NCBI RefSeq assembly: GCF_029873635.1
Contig: NC_080422.1
Location: 9,207,764-9,271,763, forward strand
Source: Malania oleifera
Lineage: Eukaryota; Streptophyta; Magnoliopsida; Santalales; Ximeniaceae
Direction: 5' to 3'
DNA: 64,000 bases
Position numbers and translations under genes: made by a program. Shown here piece by piece: positions 1 to 11,308 of this stretch (within the stretch, counting starts at the first letter, position 1; each line of letters opens with the position of its first letter). Below the pieces are notes generated by a model that did no database searches, had not been told where the DNA came from, and was given only the letters and a program-made list of their open reading frames with translations.

Positions 1-743
1 TGAACTACAGGTTCGGTCGACTGTCTTAGGGTGATTTTGAACCCTTTGAGGTTCAATTGACCAGGATATATTCGGTTGACCAAATTCAGAGGTTCAGTCG
101 ACCAGGCCATTTTTCAACTAGAAGTTCGGTCGACTAGGGCATTAGGAAACCCCCACGTGCCAGTTCGGTCGACCAGAGCATTGATGTTCATTTTAAGATC
201 AGTCGACCAAGTGATCAACAGTTGAACCTGGGAGGTTTGGTCGACCGAAGCTACTATGTAGGTTCGAGTTCGGTTGACCGAGTAGTCAAATTGTTGACTC
301 TGGCAAGTTTGGTCGACCGAAGCTTTTATATAGCTTCGGGTTTAGTTGACCGAACACACTAAAAGTGTGTACTTAAGTCCATATTTGAGTTTAAAGTTAT
401 GTGCAGGGACCTAGGGTCTATTTAAGGTCAAGGCTCTTTAATTTAGCTTAAAAAACTTGGCGTCGGTCGACCGAAGGGTGCCCTAGGATCATTTGATTCC
501 CTATGGTCAATCTACGGTCATCTGAGCATTTAAAACATATCATGTAAGATGTATGCATTAATACAAACCAAATATATAAAAATTAAATACAATACAACAA
601 TAAATAGAAAATACCGCTGGGTTCCATTTCTCCTGTTTCTTATGTCTGTGCTGACATGTAGATCTGCTCACACACTAAATGCACACATAATATACATGTG
701 TTTTGTCAGCATCAAAACAATGATCGAACTTAAAAAGTCAACA
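1..743 (-). mobile_element. Sirevirus-type copia LTR, partial (family C)
   Basis: The right edge ends in aagtcaaca, so on the minus strand the LTR starts TGTTGACTTT. It matches the 5' end of the solo LTR at 42819-45015. Positions 1-480 hold about 12 degenerate copies of a motif near ggttcggtcgaccag, as in that solo LTR. The rest of the LTR lies left of the window. It is inserted into the gypsy LTR fragment that resumes at 744. Orientation and family come from that comparison; clade assignment is inferred from LTR end similarity with the Sireviruses at 1408 and 9246. Confidence 0.75.
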
Positions 744-880
744 AGTGGATTAACTTTATCCCATGAGTGGTGCCCACAACGCTCCTACAAAAAATCCACT
801 CCGATAAGAATGTCGATGATAAAGAATGGAACCCAGTGGTATTTTCTATTTTCCGATCGGCTAAGTATGCTGAGAAAAAT

Positions 881-946
<66 letters not shown>

Positions 947-1168
947 GGAAGGAGGAGGAGAGAGACGAGAGTATGAGAGAGTGAGAGTTGGTGCAGAGAC
1001 TTCTCTGCATCTCCAAATCAAAGATTTCCTTCAGGTTACTTTTGTTATGTAATTATAGTATATTATATTATATAATTTAATTAATTATTATTAATTATCT
1101 ATTTAATTATTTACTTTAATTTAATTTTTTTTACACTTCCATGTATATTATTTTTCTAGGGCATTACA
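744..1168 (-). mobile_element. Gypsy-type LTR fragment, minus strand
   Basis: Positions 760-1000 match 45583-45780, both reading ttatcccatga, then ccactcc, then a GA tract. Both belong to minus-strand gypsy LTRs. The right edge gggcattaca reads TGTAATGCCC on the minus strand, a typical gypsy LTR start. The fragment is cut on the left by the LTR ending at 743. On the right it abuts copia RNase H sequence, so it probably inserted into Sirevirus B. The left target duplication is outside the window. Confidence 0.6.
884..941. repeat. (GA)n microsatellite
   Basis: Uninterrupted GA dinucleotide run of about 58 bases. It lies in the leader part of a minus-strand gypsy LTR, where the related LTRs also carry CT/GA tracts. 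Confidence 0.95.
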
Positions 1169-1313
1169 ACACGTGCAAAAGGAAGATATCATTCTTGAAT
1201 TCGTAAATACAGATGAACAATGGGCTAACATTTTCACAAAACCTCTTTCAAAGGATAGGTTCATCTCAATACCACGAGAATTAGGTCTATTATATAGTAG
1301 AGAGGTGATTTGA
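1169..1313 (+). pseudogene. Copia pol, RNase H C-terminal remnant (Sirevirus B)
   Basis: One frame reads HVQKEDI, then a segment with the ANIFTKPLSKDRF motif, then RELGLL, and ends at TGA 1311. This is the standard C-terminus of plant Ty1/copia RNase H, with consensus (A)DIFTKPL and RELG. Upstream the frame is cut at 1168 by the gypsy LTR fragment, so the remainder of pol is not here. It is a broken element gene with no host function expected. Confidence 0.8.
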
Positions 1314-1407
1314 GAAGGAGACATCAATTCGAATGAGTGGTTGAATTAAAAGAATATGTGAGTAAAAAATACTGAAGGTCAGGCGACTGACCATTCATCA
1401 TTAGTCG

Positions 1408-2290
1408 TGTTGGCTTTACAGGGATTAAAATCTTGTTTTGATGATAACAAATGAGAGGAACTTAACAAATTTGGTTAAGAGATGATATTTCAGGACTCAA
1501 GTATGTGAATACAAGGTCAAGTGCTCACAAGGATCATTGAAAGCTTATACTCCAAAGAAAGATGATCAAATAAAGCTTAAAGAATATTAAGGCATGAATT
1601 CAAAGAGATCCAAAGATAGTTCAAGCAAATCAACATGAGTAAAGTGTGTTGAAACTTAAAACTGACTCAAGCTCAAGTCAAAAGGGACATAAAGCAAAAT
1701 ACCATGGAAGACTTGAAGATTAGAGTTTTAGGTTGTAAGACCATGTTATATGTACTTCATATTAAAATATCTTATGGAAATATTTTGAAGCTCTTTAGGG
1801 GTAATTATGTACTAAGAGACCTTAATTCAAACCCCAGAAAATGTTTATAAGTAATCAAAGTAAGAGAGAAAGAATTTTTGAAAACTAAAATGAAAAACCA
1901 GAAAAGTGACTACCCAAAAGACTGAACTAATATTCCAGAAGACTAAAGTATTGCTGCAAACATCTGAAGCAATACTTTGATTACTGAAGGAATACAGAAG
2001 AGGCAGTACACCCTCAGAAGACTGAACCTTATGAGTTCCCAAGTTTTCATAAAATTTGGGGCACAAGAAACCTAAATTTGAATTTTAAAACTTTTAAAAA
2101 AATTAGTCATTAACAGTGTTCAGTAGACTATAGTGTCAGGTTCAGTCTTCTAAAGTACCTTAAAACACTAAAAACTTTAGTCTGGATATAAGGTCAGATG
2201 ACTAAACTAAGGGTTCAATCTTCTAAGGGTGTATTGCCTCTTTTGTATTCCTTCAAGAAAAACTTTAGTAAACTAAACTCATAGGATCCC
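1408..2290 (+). repeat. Sirevirus A 5' LTR, truncated with inverted segment
   Basis: 1408 to about 2028 aligns collinearly with 5094-5771 of the 3' LTR. From about 2033 to 2280 the sequence instead matches the reverse complement of about 5945-5700 of the 3' LTR. The remaining 3' LTR sequence (TATA, R, U5) and the primer binding site are missing. Stretches near 1983-2030 and 2211-2260 therefore form inverted arms of about 48 bases. Confidence 0.8.
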
Positions 2291-2306
2291 TTCTCACGTA
2301 TAAGAT

Positions 2307-3510
2307 GTCTATGAATGAAAGAAGTGAAAAATCTAAAGCTCAGGAATCCAATGCTTTTAAAGCATCAAATGAAAACTCTAGTGATGAAGATAAAGAAGAG
2401 ATTGATGAAAATGAGATAGCCTTCATATCCAAGAAACTTGCAAAAATTCTTAGAAGGAAGAATAAATTTACAAGAAAAATCTAGAACTCAAAATCAGATG
2501 AAGAAGAAGAAAAGGAAATCAGTAAAAAGAAAACAAAAGTTGAACCTCCAACATGCTATAATTGTAAAAAAGTTGGACATATAAAATCATATTGTCCACA
2601 ACTTAAGAAAGATTCCAAAAAGAAAAGAAAAAAGGCAATGAAAGCCACTACTTGGGATAATATGAGTACAAGTAGTTCAGACAATGAATCAAGTGACCAA
2701 GAGGTTGCTTGTTTTATGGCATGGGATGATGAGGAAAGCTCCTCATCCAAATCAATTAATGATTCTTGCAATGATTCATCTGACTAATCCAATGATGAAA
2801 GTATACCTTCTTATAAAAAACTTCAAAATGAACTATTCAAGTTGCATAAGACCTTAGTTAATGTGACTAAAAGATGTACGTCATTGAAAAATAAGAATGA
2901 AGGTATAATGAAAGAGTTAGAATCTCTAAGACTTGCTGAAGGAGAAAAGATTTTAAAATCAATAGACAAGAAAGCAAGAATGAGAAGGTGATAAAAGAAC
3001 TAGAAGATCTAAAGTCCAAAACTTCTATGTATAATGAAAAAAACCTATATATTTCTAAACTAAAAAATAAAATTACCAAGATTTCTCAAAACCAAGAAAA
3101 GTTACAAGAAAAGGGTAAAAATACTCTAAACTCAAGAATCAGTGATCTTAAGATGAAAATTAAGAATCAAACTAAAATAATTTACAATTTCACTAGAGGA
3201 AATGAGAACTTTGATTGAATGATTGGTGCACAAATACTGTCTTTGAATAAAGAAGGCATAGGGTTCAATGGAGTTGAAAATATAAGGAAAAAGAACCTCT
3301 ATATGGGGTACTTTATGAAAGTCTCCAAAGACTATTCTAACACCTCCTCTAATGCTTATACTCACAGTACATGTTTTCAATGTAAGAAGAAGGGACACAT
3401 TAAGTTCGAATCTCCATTAAAGAGGAAAGATGTGAAAATTAGACAAGTTTGGAGAATAAAAGAAAAACCAACTCTTATTAAACCATCCGGACCCAAGAAA
3501 GTATGAGTAC
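2307..3510 (+). pseudogene. gag: Sirevirus A gag remnant (CCHC and coiled-coil region)
   Basis: Reading from ATG 2307, an acidic segment is followed by a CX2CX4HX4C zinc knuckle, CYNCKKVGHIKSYC, at 2553-2594. An Asp/Ser-rich stretch and a Lys/Glu-rich coiled-coil region come next. A second, imperfect knuckle (CFQCKKKGH, final Cys replaced) lies near 3376-3415, then GPKKV at 3488. In-frame stops occur at 2481 and 2785, a frameshift near 2990 and a stop near 3216. The N-terminal gag domain is missing and pol does not follow. Sirevirus Gag normally packages RNA; this copy is dead. Confidence 0.75.
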
Positions 3511-5093
3511 CTAGATAAAAAGCCTTGTTCACAAACTAAGGACTCCAAAGATAATAGGATTAGTTATTCCCTTTTAGAAATTAAGAAAGCAACTTAATCC
3601 AATTTAATACAAGGATATTGAACTAGTTGAAATGGAAAATCTCAAAGAAGAGTTTAAGAGCTTATTGACTACTATAACAATGAAACAAATAAAAGCAAAA
3701 ATGACATTATTGGCTAAAATCATAGGATCATTCGTTCAAAGCTTAACTTAGAAAGTATTAAGATTTGGAAAGCAATATGAATTTTGGGAATTCATATGAA
3801 ATCAAAAGAAAGAAAATCTGAAGCAAATTGAGCTTACTGCATAAGTATTTTGATTAAGAAAAGATATTTGAACAAAATAAGAGGTAGTTAAGCAAAATGA
3901 GAGATACTTGAGCAACATGAGAACAATTTGGGCAAAATTGTAGCACAATGCACAAATGATAATAATATGCTCCATGCTTATATGATTCTAATATGCATAT
4001 GTGGTGAGATACTAATGATACTAATAATATGAACTAAATACAAAGCTATGACTATATTAAAATATTGACATGTATGATATCTTGATATTGCCAAAGACAT
4101 GATAATGACTTGACTTATATTGATGATTTTATGGCTCACTATACATTGAAAATTTGAGCATGATTATGAAGCATGAATCTTGATATGATATTGATATATG
4201 AGTATGAAATTAATTATTGACCATATCAGTTTACATGCCTAATGATGGATAACATTATATATCTCTTGCATGATTGACTAATGGATAAACATGTTATGAT
4301 ATATGCTGGCTTATGGACCTTTTTATTGCAATCTAAATGTGAAATTTGTTTTGGTCCTTAGTACCTTTGCATAATATTTATTTTGGTTTATCTTCTTGTT
4401 GATATAAAGAGGGAGAGAGATTTGAGTTGAAAACTTGATATCCATGAGCAGCGCATGATATGATATTGATATTATTCTTGATATTGGTATCTTCATGAAT
4501 ACATGAAATAAATTTAATATTTGAAGCATGACATGATAAATTTAAAAGCACAATTGGTATCTTCATGAATACATATTTGACAATTCACAAATGAAAGTCT
4601 GAATTTATTGAATATAAGATATGTTTTATTTAGGGGGAGTTAGACTTGTTAAATAATGATATCATGATTTATAAAAATCATTGAAAAATATGATATACAA
4701 TCTTATTGTCTATCTTTCTATGCATGTTGAATGCAAAGTTTCTATTTTGAGTCTTCACTAGATCTATACTTTTGCTTATGATTGCTCATTGCCTTAGTAT
4801 TTATATGTTTTTATTGATATCTTACTCTTTTTTATTGATGTCAAAAGGAGGAGAAATTTTAAGTAAAAATTGAGCATGATCCTACATACCTAAGCATGTA
4901 TATTGGCTCAACTATGAAAGTATTTGGTCTTGAATGATGTGATTTTGATATATAAGCATGGTATTGAAATTGAAAATGAAATTGATCTTGATATTTCAAA
5001 TATTGTTAAATTGATGCTTATTGTAAGGGGGAGTTTTTTTAAGGCTTACTCAATTTTTTGCTCCTTGTTTGTTATCATAAAAAAGAAGGCGAT
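3511..5093 (+). other. Sirevirus A noncoding 3' region with repeated polypurine tracts
   Basis: AT-rich, with no sustained reading frame. Purine tracts recur at about 4633 (tagggggagt), 4840 (aaaaggaggagaaa) and 5025 (aagggggagt), and a last run sits just before the LTR start at 5094. Repeated polypurine tracts before the 3' LTR are a known Sirevirus signature. No host gene seen. Confidence 0.65.
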
Positions 5094-7108
5094 TGTTGGT
5101 CTTACAAGAGTTAAAATCTTTTTTTGATGATAATAAATCAAAGGAACTTAACATATTTGGTTAAGTGATATATTTCAGGACTCAAGTATGTGAATACAAG
5201 GTCAAGTGCTCACAAGGATCATTGAAAACTAGTACTCCAAAGAAAGATGACCAAATAAAGTTTAAAGAATATTAAGGCATGAATTCAAAGAGATCAAAAG
5301 ATAGCTCAAGCAACATCAACATGAGTAAAGCATGTAGAAACTTAAAGCTGACTCAAGCTCAAGTCAAAAGGGACATAAAGCAAAATACCATGGAAGACTT
5401 GAAAATTAGAGTTTTAGGCTTTAAGACCATGTTGTAAGTACTTCATATAAAAATATCTTATGGAAATATTTTGAAGCTCTTTAGGGGTAATTATGGACTT
5501 AGAGACCTTAATTCAAACCCCGGAAAATGTTTTATAAGTAATCAAAGCAAGAGAGTAAAGAATTTTTGAAAACTAAAATGAAAAACCAGAAAAGTGACTA
5601 CCTAGAAGACTGAGCTGATATTCTAGAAGATTGAATTATTGCTTCAGACAACTGAAGTTTAACTTCAGTCTACTAATGAATTTCTTCAGAAGACTGAAGA
5701 ATAAGTTCAGTCTGCTAAAATTTTTCTTGAAGGAATAAAAAAGAGGCAGTACACCCTCAGAAGACTGAACCCTCAGTTCAATCGTCTGACCCTGTATCCA
5801 AACTAAAGTTTTTAGTATTTTAAGGTACTTCAAAAAACTGAACCCGACACTTTAGTCTATTGAACACTGTTAATAGCTAATTTTTTTAAAAGTTTTAAAA
5901 TTCAAATTAAGGTTTCCTGTGCCCCAAATTTTATGAAAACTTGGGAAATACTCCAAGTAATCTTGGGCAACACGAAATTACTTTTAGAAGACTATAAATA
6001 CATGATTTTAGCCAATCAAACATAACCAAGAATTAAAAATCAGCAATCAAGTTCTCTCTGCTTTCAATCTTCAAAGGCTCTCTTCCACACATCCTTGCTG
6101 AAGTTTTGCTACTAAGTATTGGTAAGATTTAATAGCTAAAGTTGAGCACAATTCTAAATCTTTCAATCAAAGAAAGAAGATCCTAGTGATAAATTCTTTT
6201 GAGCTTCAATCTATTTCAATATGACATTTGAATATTGAAGTATATAGTGTTTTAAATTGTACTAATCTGCTTTTGTGAGAGTGTTATTGTACATAGGGAA
6301 TGTTTCTTGTTTCCTTGTAGTGAATTGACGGCCTAGATTGTTGGATCATTGTACTGAGCATGGGGTATCGTTTGGAGAGGTGTTGCTCTAGCCTATTGAA
6401 GAAGTGACAGAGTATGCGGTATCGCTTAGAAAGGTGTTGCTCTAGCCTATTGAAGTAGTGACTGCTCAGTGAGGTATCTCTTGTAACAGCTTGCTCCACC
6501 CAAAAAGGAGTGTTCTAGTGGAATCCTTAGGTGGTATTGGCCTAAGGTGAGGACGTAGGCTGGGGATAAGCCGAACCTCGTAAAAATCTTGGTCTCACTC
6601 TTACTCAACTCTTTTACATTCAATATATATATAGATATATATTGTGTGGTGTGTATGAGTGTGGGTTGCTAGAAAAACAAAATCTAAGATTAATAAGAAG
6701 ACTCTTAAACTTAATAAAGTACGTTTTGATTAAACTTTTTCGGAAACCCACAAGGGAGTGCGTTGTTTAATCATTTGTGGAAATCTTAGTTAAGAGAGTG
6801 CAAACAATTTCATTCAATACAGGGCTTACATATATTTTAACAAGGCTACAAAAGCTGAAACTTGTCAAAGAGCTAAATACCATATCTTAATTGGGTATTT
6901 TGTGATTGATTACTTTAGTTGTTGATTGGTTGTTTAAGTTTTATTTACTTATGGTGTGTTAAGTATTGGTTTTTTGATTGAATAAACAACTAAGCTTTTG
7001 CTGTGTGTTTGATAAATCAACAAGAGATTAAGAATTCATAAAAAGAATTAAAAGAAAATTTTAATAACCCAATTCACCGCCCCTCTTGAGACAACTCCTT
7101 AACTTTCA
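5094..7108 (+). repeat. Sirevirus A 3' LTR (2015 bp)
   Basis: Starts TGTTGGTCTTAC and ends CTTTCA, followed by agtcg. U3 holds repeated agaagactgaa-like motifs at about 5604-5870, then TATAAATA at 5993-6000. The 3' end carries aataacccaattcacc, shared with the B LTR at 11263. Compared with the 5' LTR, the shared first part differs by scattered substitutions. Confidence 0.85.
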
Positions 7109-7392
7109 AGTCGACTGAACCTATACTGACTTGTGAAATGCACAAGTTAGGTGACTGACTCCTCGAGCATAGTCGACTGACCTGCAGTGGTATATGTATT
7201 TACTATTCGTAAAAACCCTAACTTTTCACACCTCAGTCAACTGACCATATATCTCCACTCTCTCAAAGTCTCTCTCTTTCATTCCCCAGTCCTTTTTCAC
7301 AAAAATCTCATCGATTAAACTTTAAAAGATCCATCCATCTTTCATTTTCATCTCACTTTTGAAGGATTTAACACATTATTTTCCCAAAAATC
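7109..7392 (+). promoter_or_regulatory. Motif cluster and possible leader upstream of env-like ORF
   Basis: Contains agtcgactgaacc, aggtgactgactcc, agtcgactgacctg and cagtcaactgacc, then a CT-rich stretch at 7255-7280 and an A/T- and pyrimidine-rich leader up to ATG 7393. More copies of the motif (aggcgactgacc) lie at 1381-1400 before the A insertion. The B LTR carries the same motif upstream of its own TATA. An internal promoter for the env-like ORF is an inference. Confidence 0.4.
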
Positions 7393-8574
7393 ATGCCTAG
7401 ACCCAAGCACACGGCAAATCGAGGTCCCACCTTCGAAAGGGATAATTCAAATGACATTGAGCGATGGTTGATGACACCCCACACCAAACAAGTCTATCGG
7501 GAACATCTTTGATCTATCGAACCCATATTTAGTAAGGATTTAGATATTGACTTTTTTAGAGATGATATTCCAAATATTTTGAAGATGTTCAATGCTTTGG
7601 GTTGGGAATGGTTTATAACTTATCAAGTTAGAGGCATGTATCCAAATCTTTTTAAGCTTTTCTATGTAAATATGGTGAAGGGAGAAACTATGTGCTCCAC
7701 CCAAGTTATAGATAAATCTTTTGCAGTAACCCCACAAACTTTAGCCACCAAACTTAGAATCCAACACATAGAGTTTGAATGTCCATAGATTGGTTCATCT
7801 TGGTTAATGGCTCAAGACTTTACCCCTGAGGAGTTTTTACCATTGATTATGACAAAAGCTCCCGTATATTTTGGTAATCCTCCATTGTATCTTCAACTTA
7901 ATCTCCAAGCTAAAATCTTACAAAAACTCATTACTTATAATATATTGCCTAGGGCAGGGTCACATGACCATATCTCCTACCTTAATTGTTTTGTGATGTG
8001 GTGTCTGTTAAAGGGGAAGAAGCTTGATTTACCTAGCCTAATACTAAAATGGATGATTGCTAAAGAGGAGGCTAGAAGTGTAATTCTGCCTTATGAAGGA
8101 ACTCTAAACCATATTTTTGACCATCTAGGCGTTACTACACCATCCACCTTATTTATAAAACGTACCCACTATGACATATTTTCATCCACTACGGTCAAGC
8201 AAATAAGTTACGTTAAATATGAAAGACATGGTTGGTTGCCAAAGGGTAGATGTCCACGTAGAGAACCTCAACAAGAGTAAGAACCCCAGCAAGATGCACC
8301 ACCAGCAGATAACACTCCCTCATGGTTTGTCACGTATCAACATCACATGGATTCACAGCTGAGTGCAATTCATGGTGACATGAACACAAACTTTAGTGCA
8401 CTTCAGACTAGCTTCACTTCCCTTGACCAGCAGCTTGGACGTATTGAACGAAATATGGAAGGTTCCTTTTCATCACGAGGAAAAGATCCCATGGAAACGA
8501 ATTCAAATGATGATGATGATGATGATGACGAGAGGAGGAGGAGGAGGAGGAGGAGGAGGAGTGCACTAAACTAG
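7393..8574 (+). pseudogene. Sirevirus env-like ORF (extra ORF after pol)
   Basis: A single frame of 394 codons from ATG 7393, broken only by in-frame stops at 7510 (TGA), 7786 (TAG) and 8278 (TAA). There is no frameshift. The product resembles the conserved plant transposon-encoded ORF found between pol and the 3' LTR in Sireviruses, often called env-like. No membrane segment or signal peptide is evident to me in the part read. The C-terminus has a run of eight Asp then Glu-Arg-rich repeats (8511-8560). Position before polypurine tracts and the 3' LTR at 9246 fits this role. Function of this ORF family is unknown. This copy is inactive. Confidence 0.7.
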
Positions 8575-9245
8575 ATGGTGGCGATGAAGATTAGCTTTAT
8601 TTTATTTATGATCTCTCTGAACATATTTTGGATCGTAATATTTAAGCTGCTTACAGCTCTTGACACTAGTCTCTTCTATTTTCCTTGTTTATCTTGGCTA
8701 TGAAACTTTTCATGCTAGAATAAGGATTCTATTGCATATCTTTTGCATGATGAATGATGTATATTTGGAATGAACATTTTGATGAATGCTTGACTTGAGA
8801 AATTGCATGTGACTTATGGACTATTCTTGTGAACTGAATTCTGATTTTAGGTCCTAAGTTGCAATGCATGTTAATTTTCTTCAGTTACCCTTTTGGTTGA
8901 TGTCAAAAGGGGGAGAAATATTGGCAAAATAAGAAGAACATGAGAAGTAATAGCATGTTGATAATGTTGATATTGAGCATGTATGCATCATGATGGTTAC
9001 GAGATAATCTTGTTAAACATTGCAATAACATATTCAAGGGGAGTTATGCTCATTATACTCATCAAAACATGATATGAAAGCATGATATATATTGAACTTT
9101 CTGAAAGTTTGAAATATTCTCATATGAGTGTTGAAAATTTTATTATACATGTTATGACTTTTTAAGGATATGCTTATTGTAAGGGGGAATCTTTTTAAGG
9201 CTTTCTCATTTTTTCTCCTTTTGTCATCATCAAAAAGGGGGACAT
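8575..9245 (+). other. Sirevirus B repeated polypurine tracts and noncoding 3' region
   Basis: Purine tracts occur at 8903-8917 (caaaagggggagaaa), 9037 (aaggggagt), 9180 (aagggggaat) and 9232-9242 (aaaaagggggac), directly ahead of the LTR start TGTTGG at 9246. The rest is AT-rich noncoding sequence. The last tract is the expected plus-strand primer; the others are extra copies, as in other Sireviruses. Confidence 0.65.
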
Positions 9246-11308
9246 TGTTGGCCTAATAAGGCTTAATCTCATTTTGATGATAACAAATCAAGGTAACTTG
9301 ACAACATTTGCTTAAGTTTAAGTTTCAGGACTTAAGTGTCTTTATGAAATCAAGTGAGCATACTTGAAGAGCTTGAATGATATTTACACTTAAAGCTATG
9401 AATCATGAAGGATATAAAGCTTCAAGTCATGTGGGACATGAAGTTCATTGAAATAGTGAATAAAGTTCAGAAGAATCTTGGAAACTTCACAACATGAAGA
9501 CTTAGGAACTTAGATAGATTTATCGTGTGAAAGTCTCATGTAAGTACTTCAAATTTCAATATTGATTATTGAAACTCCTAGGATATATCATGGACTTAGA
9601 GACCTATTTTACACATGGAAAATGTTTTCTTGAAGTCCAAATTAAGTTTTCCAAAGTATGAATTTAAGTTTGGAACAAAAACATTGAAAAATAAAGTATT
9701 GCTGGAAGGCTAGGCGACTGAAGTGCTACTGACTTCGAAAATATGCAAATAGAATAGGCACAGGTGACTGACCTATCAGAACCAATCGACTAACCCAATT
9801 ATGACTTTTAGAATGCACTATTTTTAAAAGAGCACAAGTGACCGACCCTTCGCGTCCAGTCGGCTGATGTGTATGTTTAAATGATTAAAAACACTGATAT
9901 TGTTTCTAAAACTTGCATGATTGGTTTCCAAATTGAGAGAAAACTTGAGAGAAACTTTTTGAAACCCTAGTACACTATTTATACATCATATTCTTGCACA
10001 TTAGGGCAACAAGAGTAACGGCACGACACATATTCTATTCAAACTTTTTGGTTATAATGCTGAAATATTTTTTTGAAGAGGATGTTGTGTTCTTGCTAAA
10101 AAACTCACAAAAATTTGATTTGTTTTTTTGAAACTCACACACTTTAATCAAATTCATGGTGATATACTTTCGACCTTCAACTTTTATATTGTTTTATTTG
10201 AAGTATTGTGATTTTAACGTGTACTAATCTGCTCTATTAAGGAGTATTCTTTTGTGCAAGCAATCTTACTTTGTTTGTGTTGTTTTTGATGATTTAGGTA
10301 TTTTGAATCGTAGCCTAGTGAGAGGATTTTTCTCGTTAGAGAGGCGAACTCCACCTTGAATGGAGAAGGGCTTTACTTCACTTGGTAACGAAGTTGGAAA
10401 GGAAATCCTCACAGTGGGTTGCTTGAGGCAAGGATGTAAGTTACGGCTGAACCTTGTAAAATATCCAGTGTTCAACTCTTCTTCCCTTACTCTTTTTATT
10501 TTTGCAAGAAATCAACTGCGTGTATGATTTTATATTCTTTGATGACTTGCTGAATAATTGAGAATCTACTAAAAATTGAACTTGCTGAATATTGGAACTT
10601 GTTGATCATAAGTTTTGGTTGTGATTGAATATATATCAATTGTATGATTGAGTAGTTAAACTGAAAATTCAGACAAGCATATAACTCTGAATTCGTGAGT
10701 AAATAAACTGAGGTAAAATAGTTGTAATTGATTTTTTGGTTAAAGCTTAAGTGCTAAAATAAAACAAGTTGATTTATTGAAATCATATCGCTAAAAATTT
10801 GATTTTGATATTAATTATATTTTCTGAAGCATAAGCTGCAATATAATGAATCACTGAATTTTTTTCTTGAATATATCATTGAAAATTGCTAAAAATCAAA
10901 TTCTGTAAATTTGATTAACTGAATTACTTGAAGTTTGATTTTGTATTATAAGTTCATATTTCATATACAAATTCATATTCAATTGTACAATCGCTGCTTA
11001 GATATCATTTTTTTTTTTTTTAACGAGGGACTCCAACCACCAATGAGCCCAATTGGACCCCTCCGATATGGCACCAAACCCCGCCTATGCTAATAGTGCC
11101 CTCCACTGACATAGGAGGTAAATCGCAGATATGCACTCAACTAGTAAGGTTCGAAACCCCAGATGTACCTCTCTTTCAAGGCTATCTTGTTTGTATAATT
11201 AGTGAAGTTTAAAATAACTAAGGGTTAAAGTAAATAGAAATTTCGCAAATAAATTTTTTAATAACCCAATTCACCCCCCCTCCCTCTTGGGAATACATCC
11301 TAATTTCA
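9246..11308 (+). repeat. Sirevirus B 3' LTR (2063 bp, with a small insertion)
   Basis: Starts TGTTGGCCTAAT after a purine tract and ends ATTTCA at 11308. The tail taataacccaattcacc matches the A LTR tail. U3 holds gactga/cgacta motifs at 9708-9880 and TATTTATA at 9976-9983. A poly(T)-led insertion sits near 10997-11165. Confidence 0.75.
10997..11165 (-). mobile_element. SINE-like insertion inside the B LTR (candidate)
   Basis: Begins with a T run, so it ends in poly(A) on the minus strand. The body has higher GC than the surrounding LTR and no counterpart in the A LTR. Minus strand shows TAGTTGAGTGC, which resembles a pol III A box. A good downstream B box was not found on that strand, though GGTTCGAAACC occurs on the plus strand. 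Target duplication not resolved. Confidence 0.35.

Larger units (their letters stand above)
1408..7108 (+). mobile_element. Sirevirus A, non-autonomous LTR retrotransposon nested in B
   Basis: The element starts TGTTGG at 1408 and ends TTTCA at 7108. It is flanked by the 5-bp duplication agtcg at 1403-1407 and 7109-7113. Internally it keeps part of gag (2307-3510) and a long noncoding 3' region with repeated purine tracts. Protease, integrase, RT and RNase H are absent: the reading goes from the GPKKV motif at the end of the gag-like region into AT-rich noncoding DNA. The 5' LTR is truncated and partly inverted. It cannot be autonomous. Confidence 0.85.
1169..11308 (+). mobile_element. Sirevirus B, 3' half (old, interrupted copia element)
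   Basis: The surviving parts lie in Sirevirus order: RNase H C-terminus (1169-1313), a spacer with gactga-type motifs, an env-like ORF (7393-8574), repeated polypurine tracts (8575-9245) and a 3' LTR (9246-11308). Element A (1408-7108) splits the spacer, with agtcg on both sides. An extra ORF after pol and multiple polypurine tracts are known Sirevirus traits. Gag and most of pol lie outside the window or are lost. All reading frames are decayed. Confidence 0.75.

Noticed and set aside
1-480. Regularly spaced short repeats resembling a CRISPR array
   Set aside because: The motifs are degenerate, irregularly spaced and inside an LTR, and the genome is eukaryotic.
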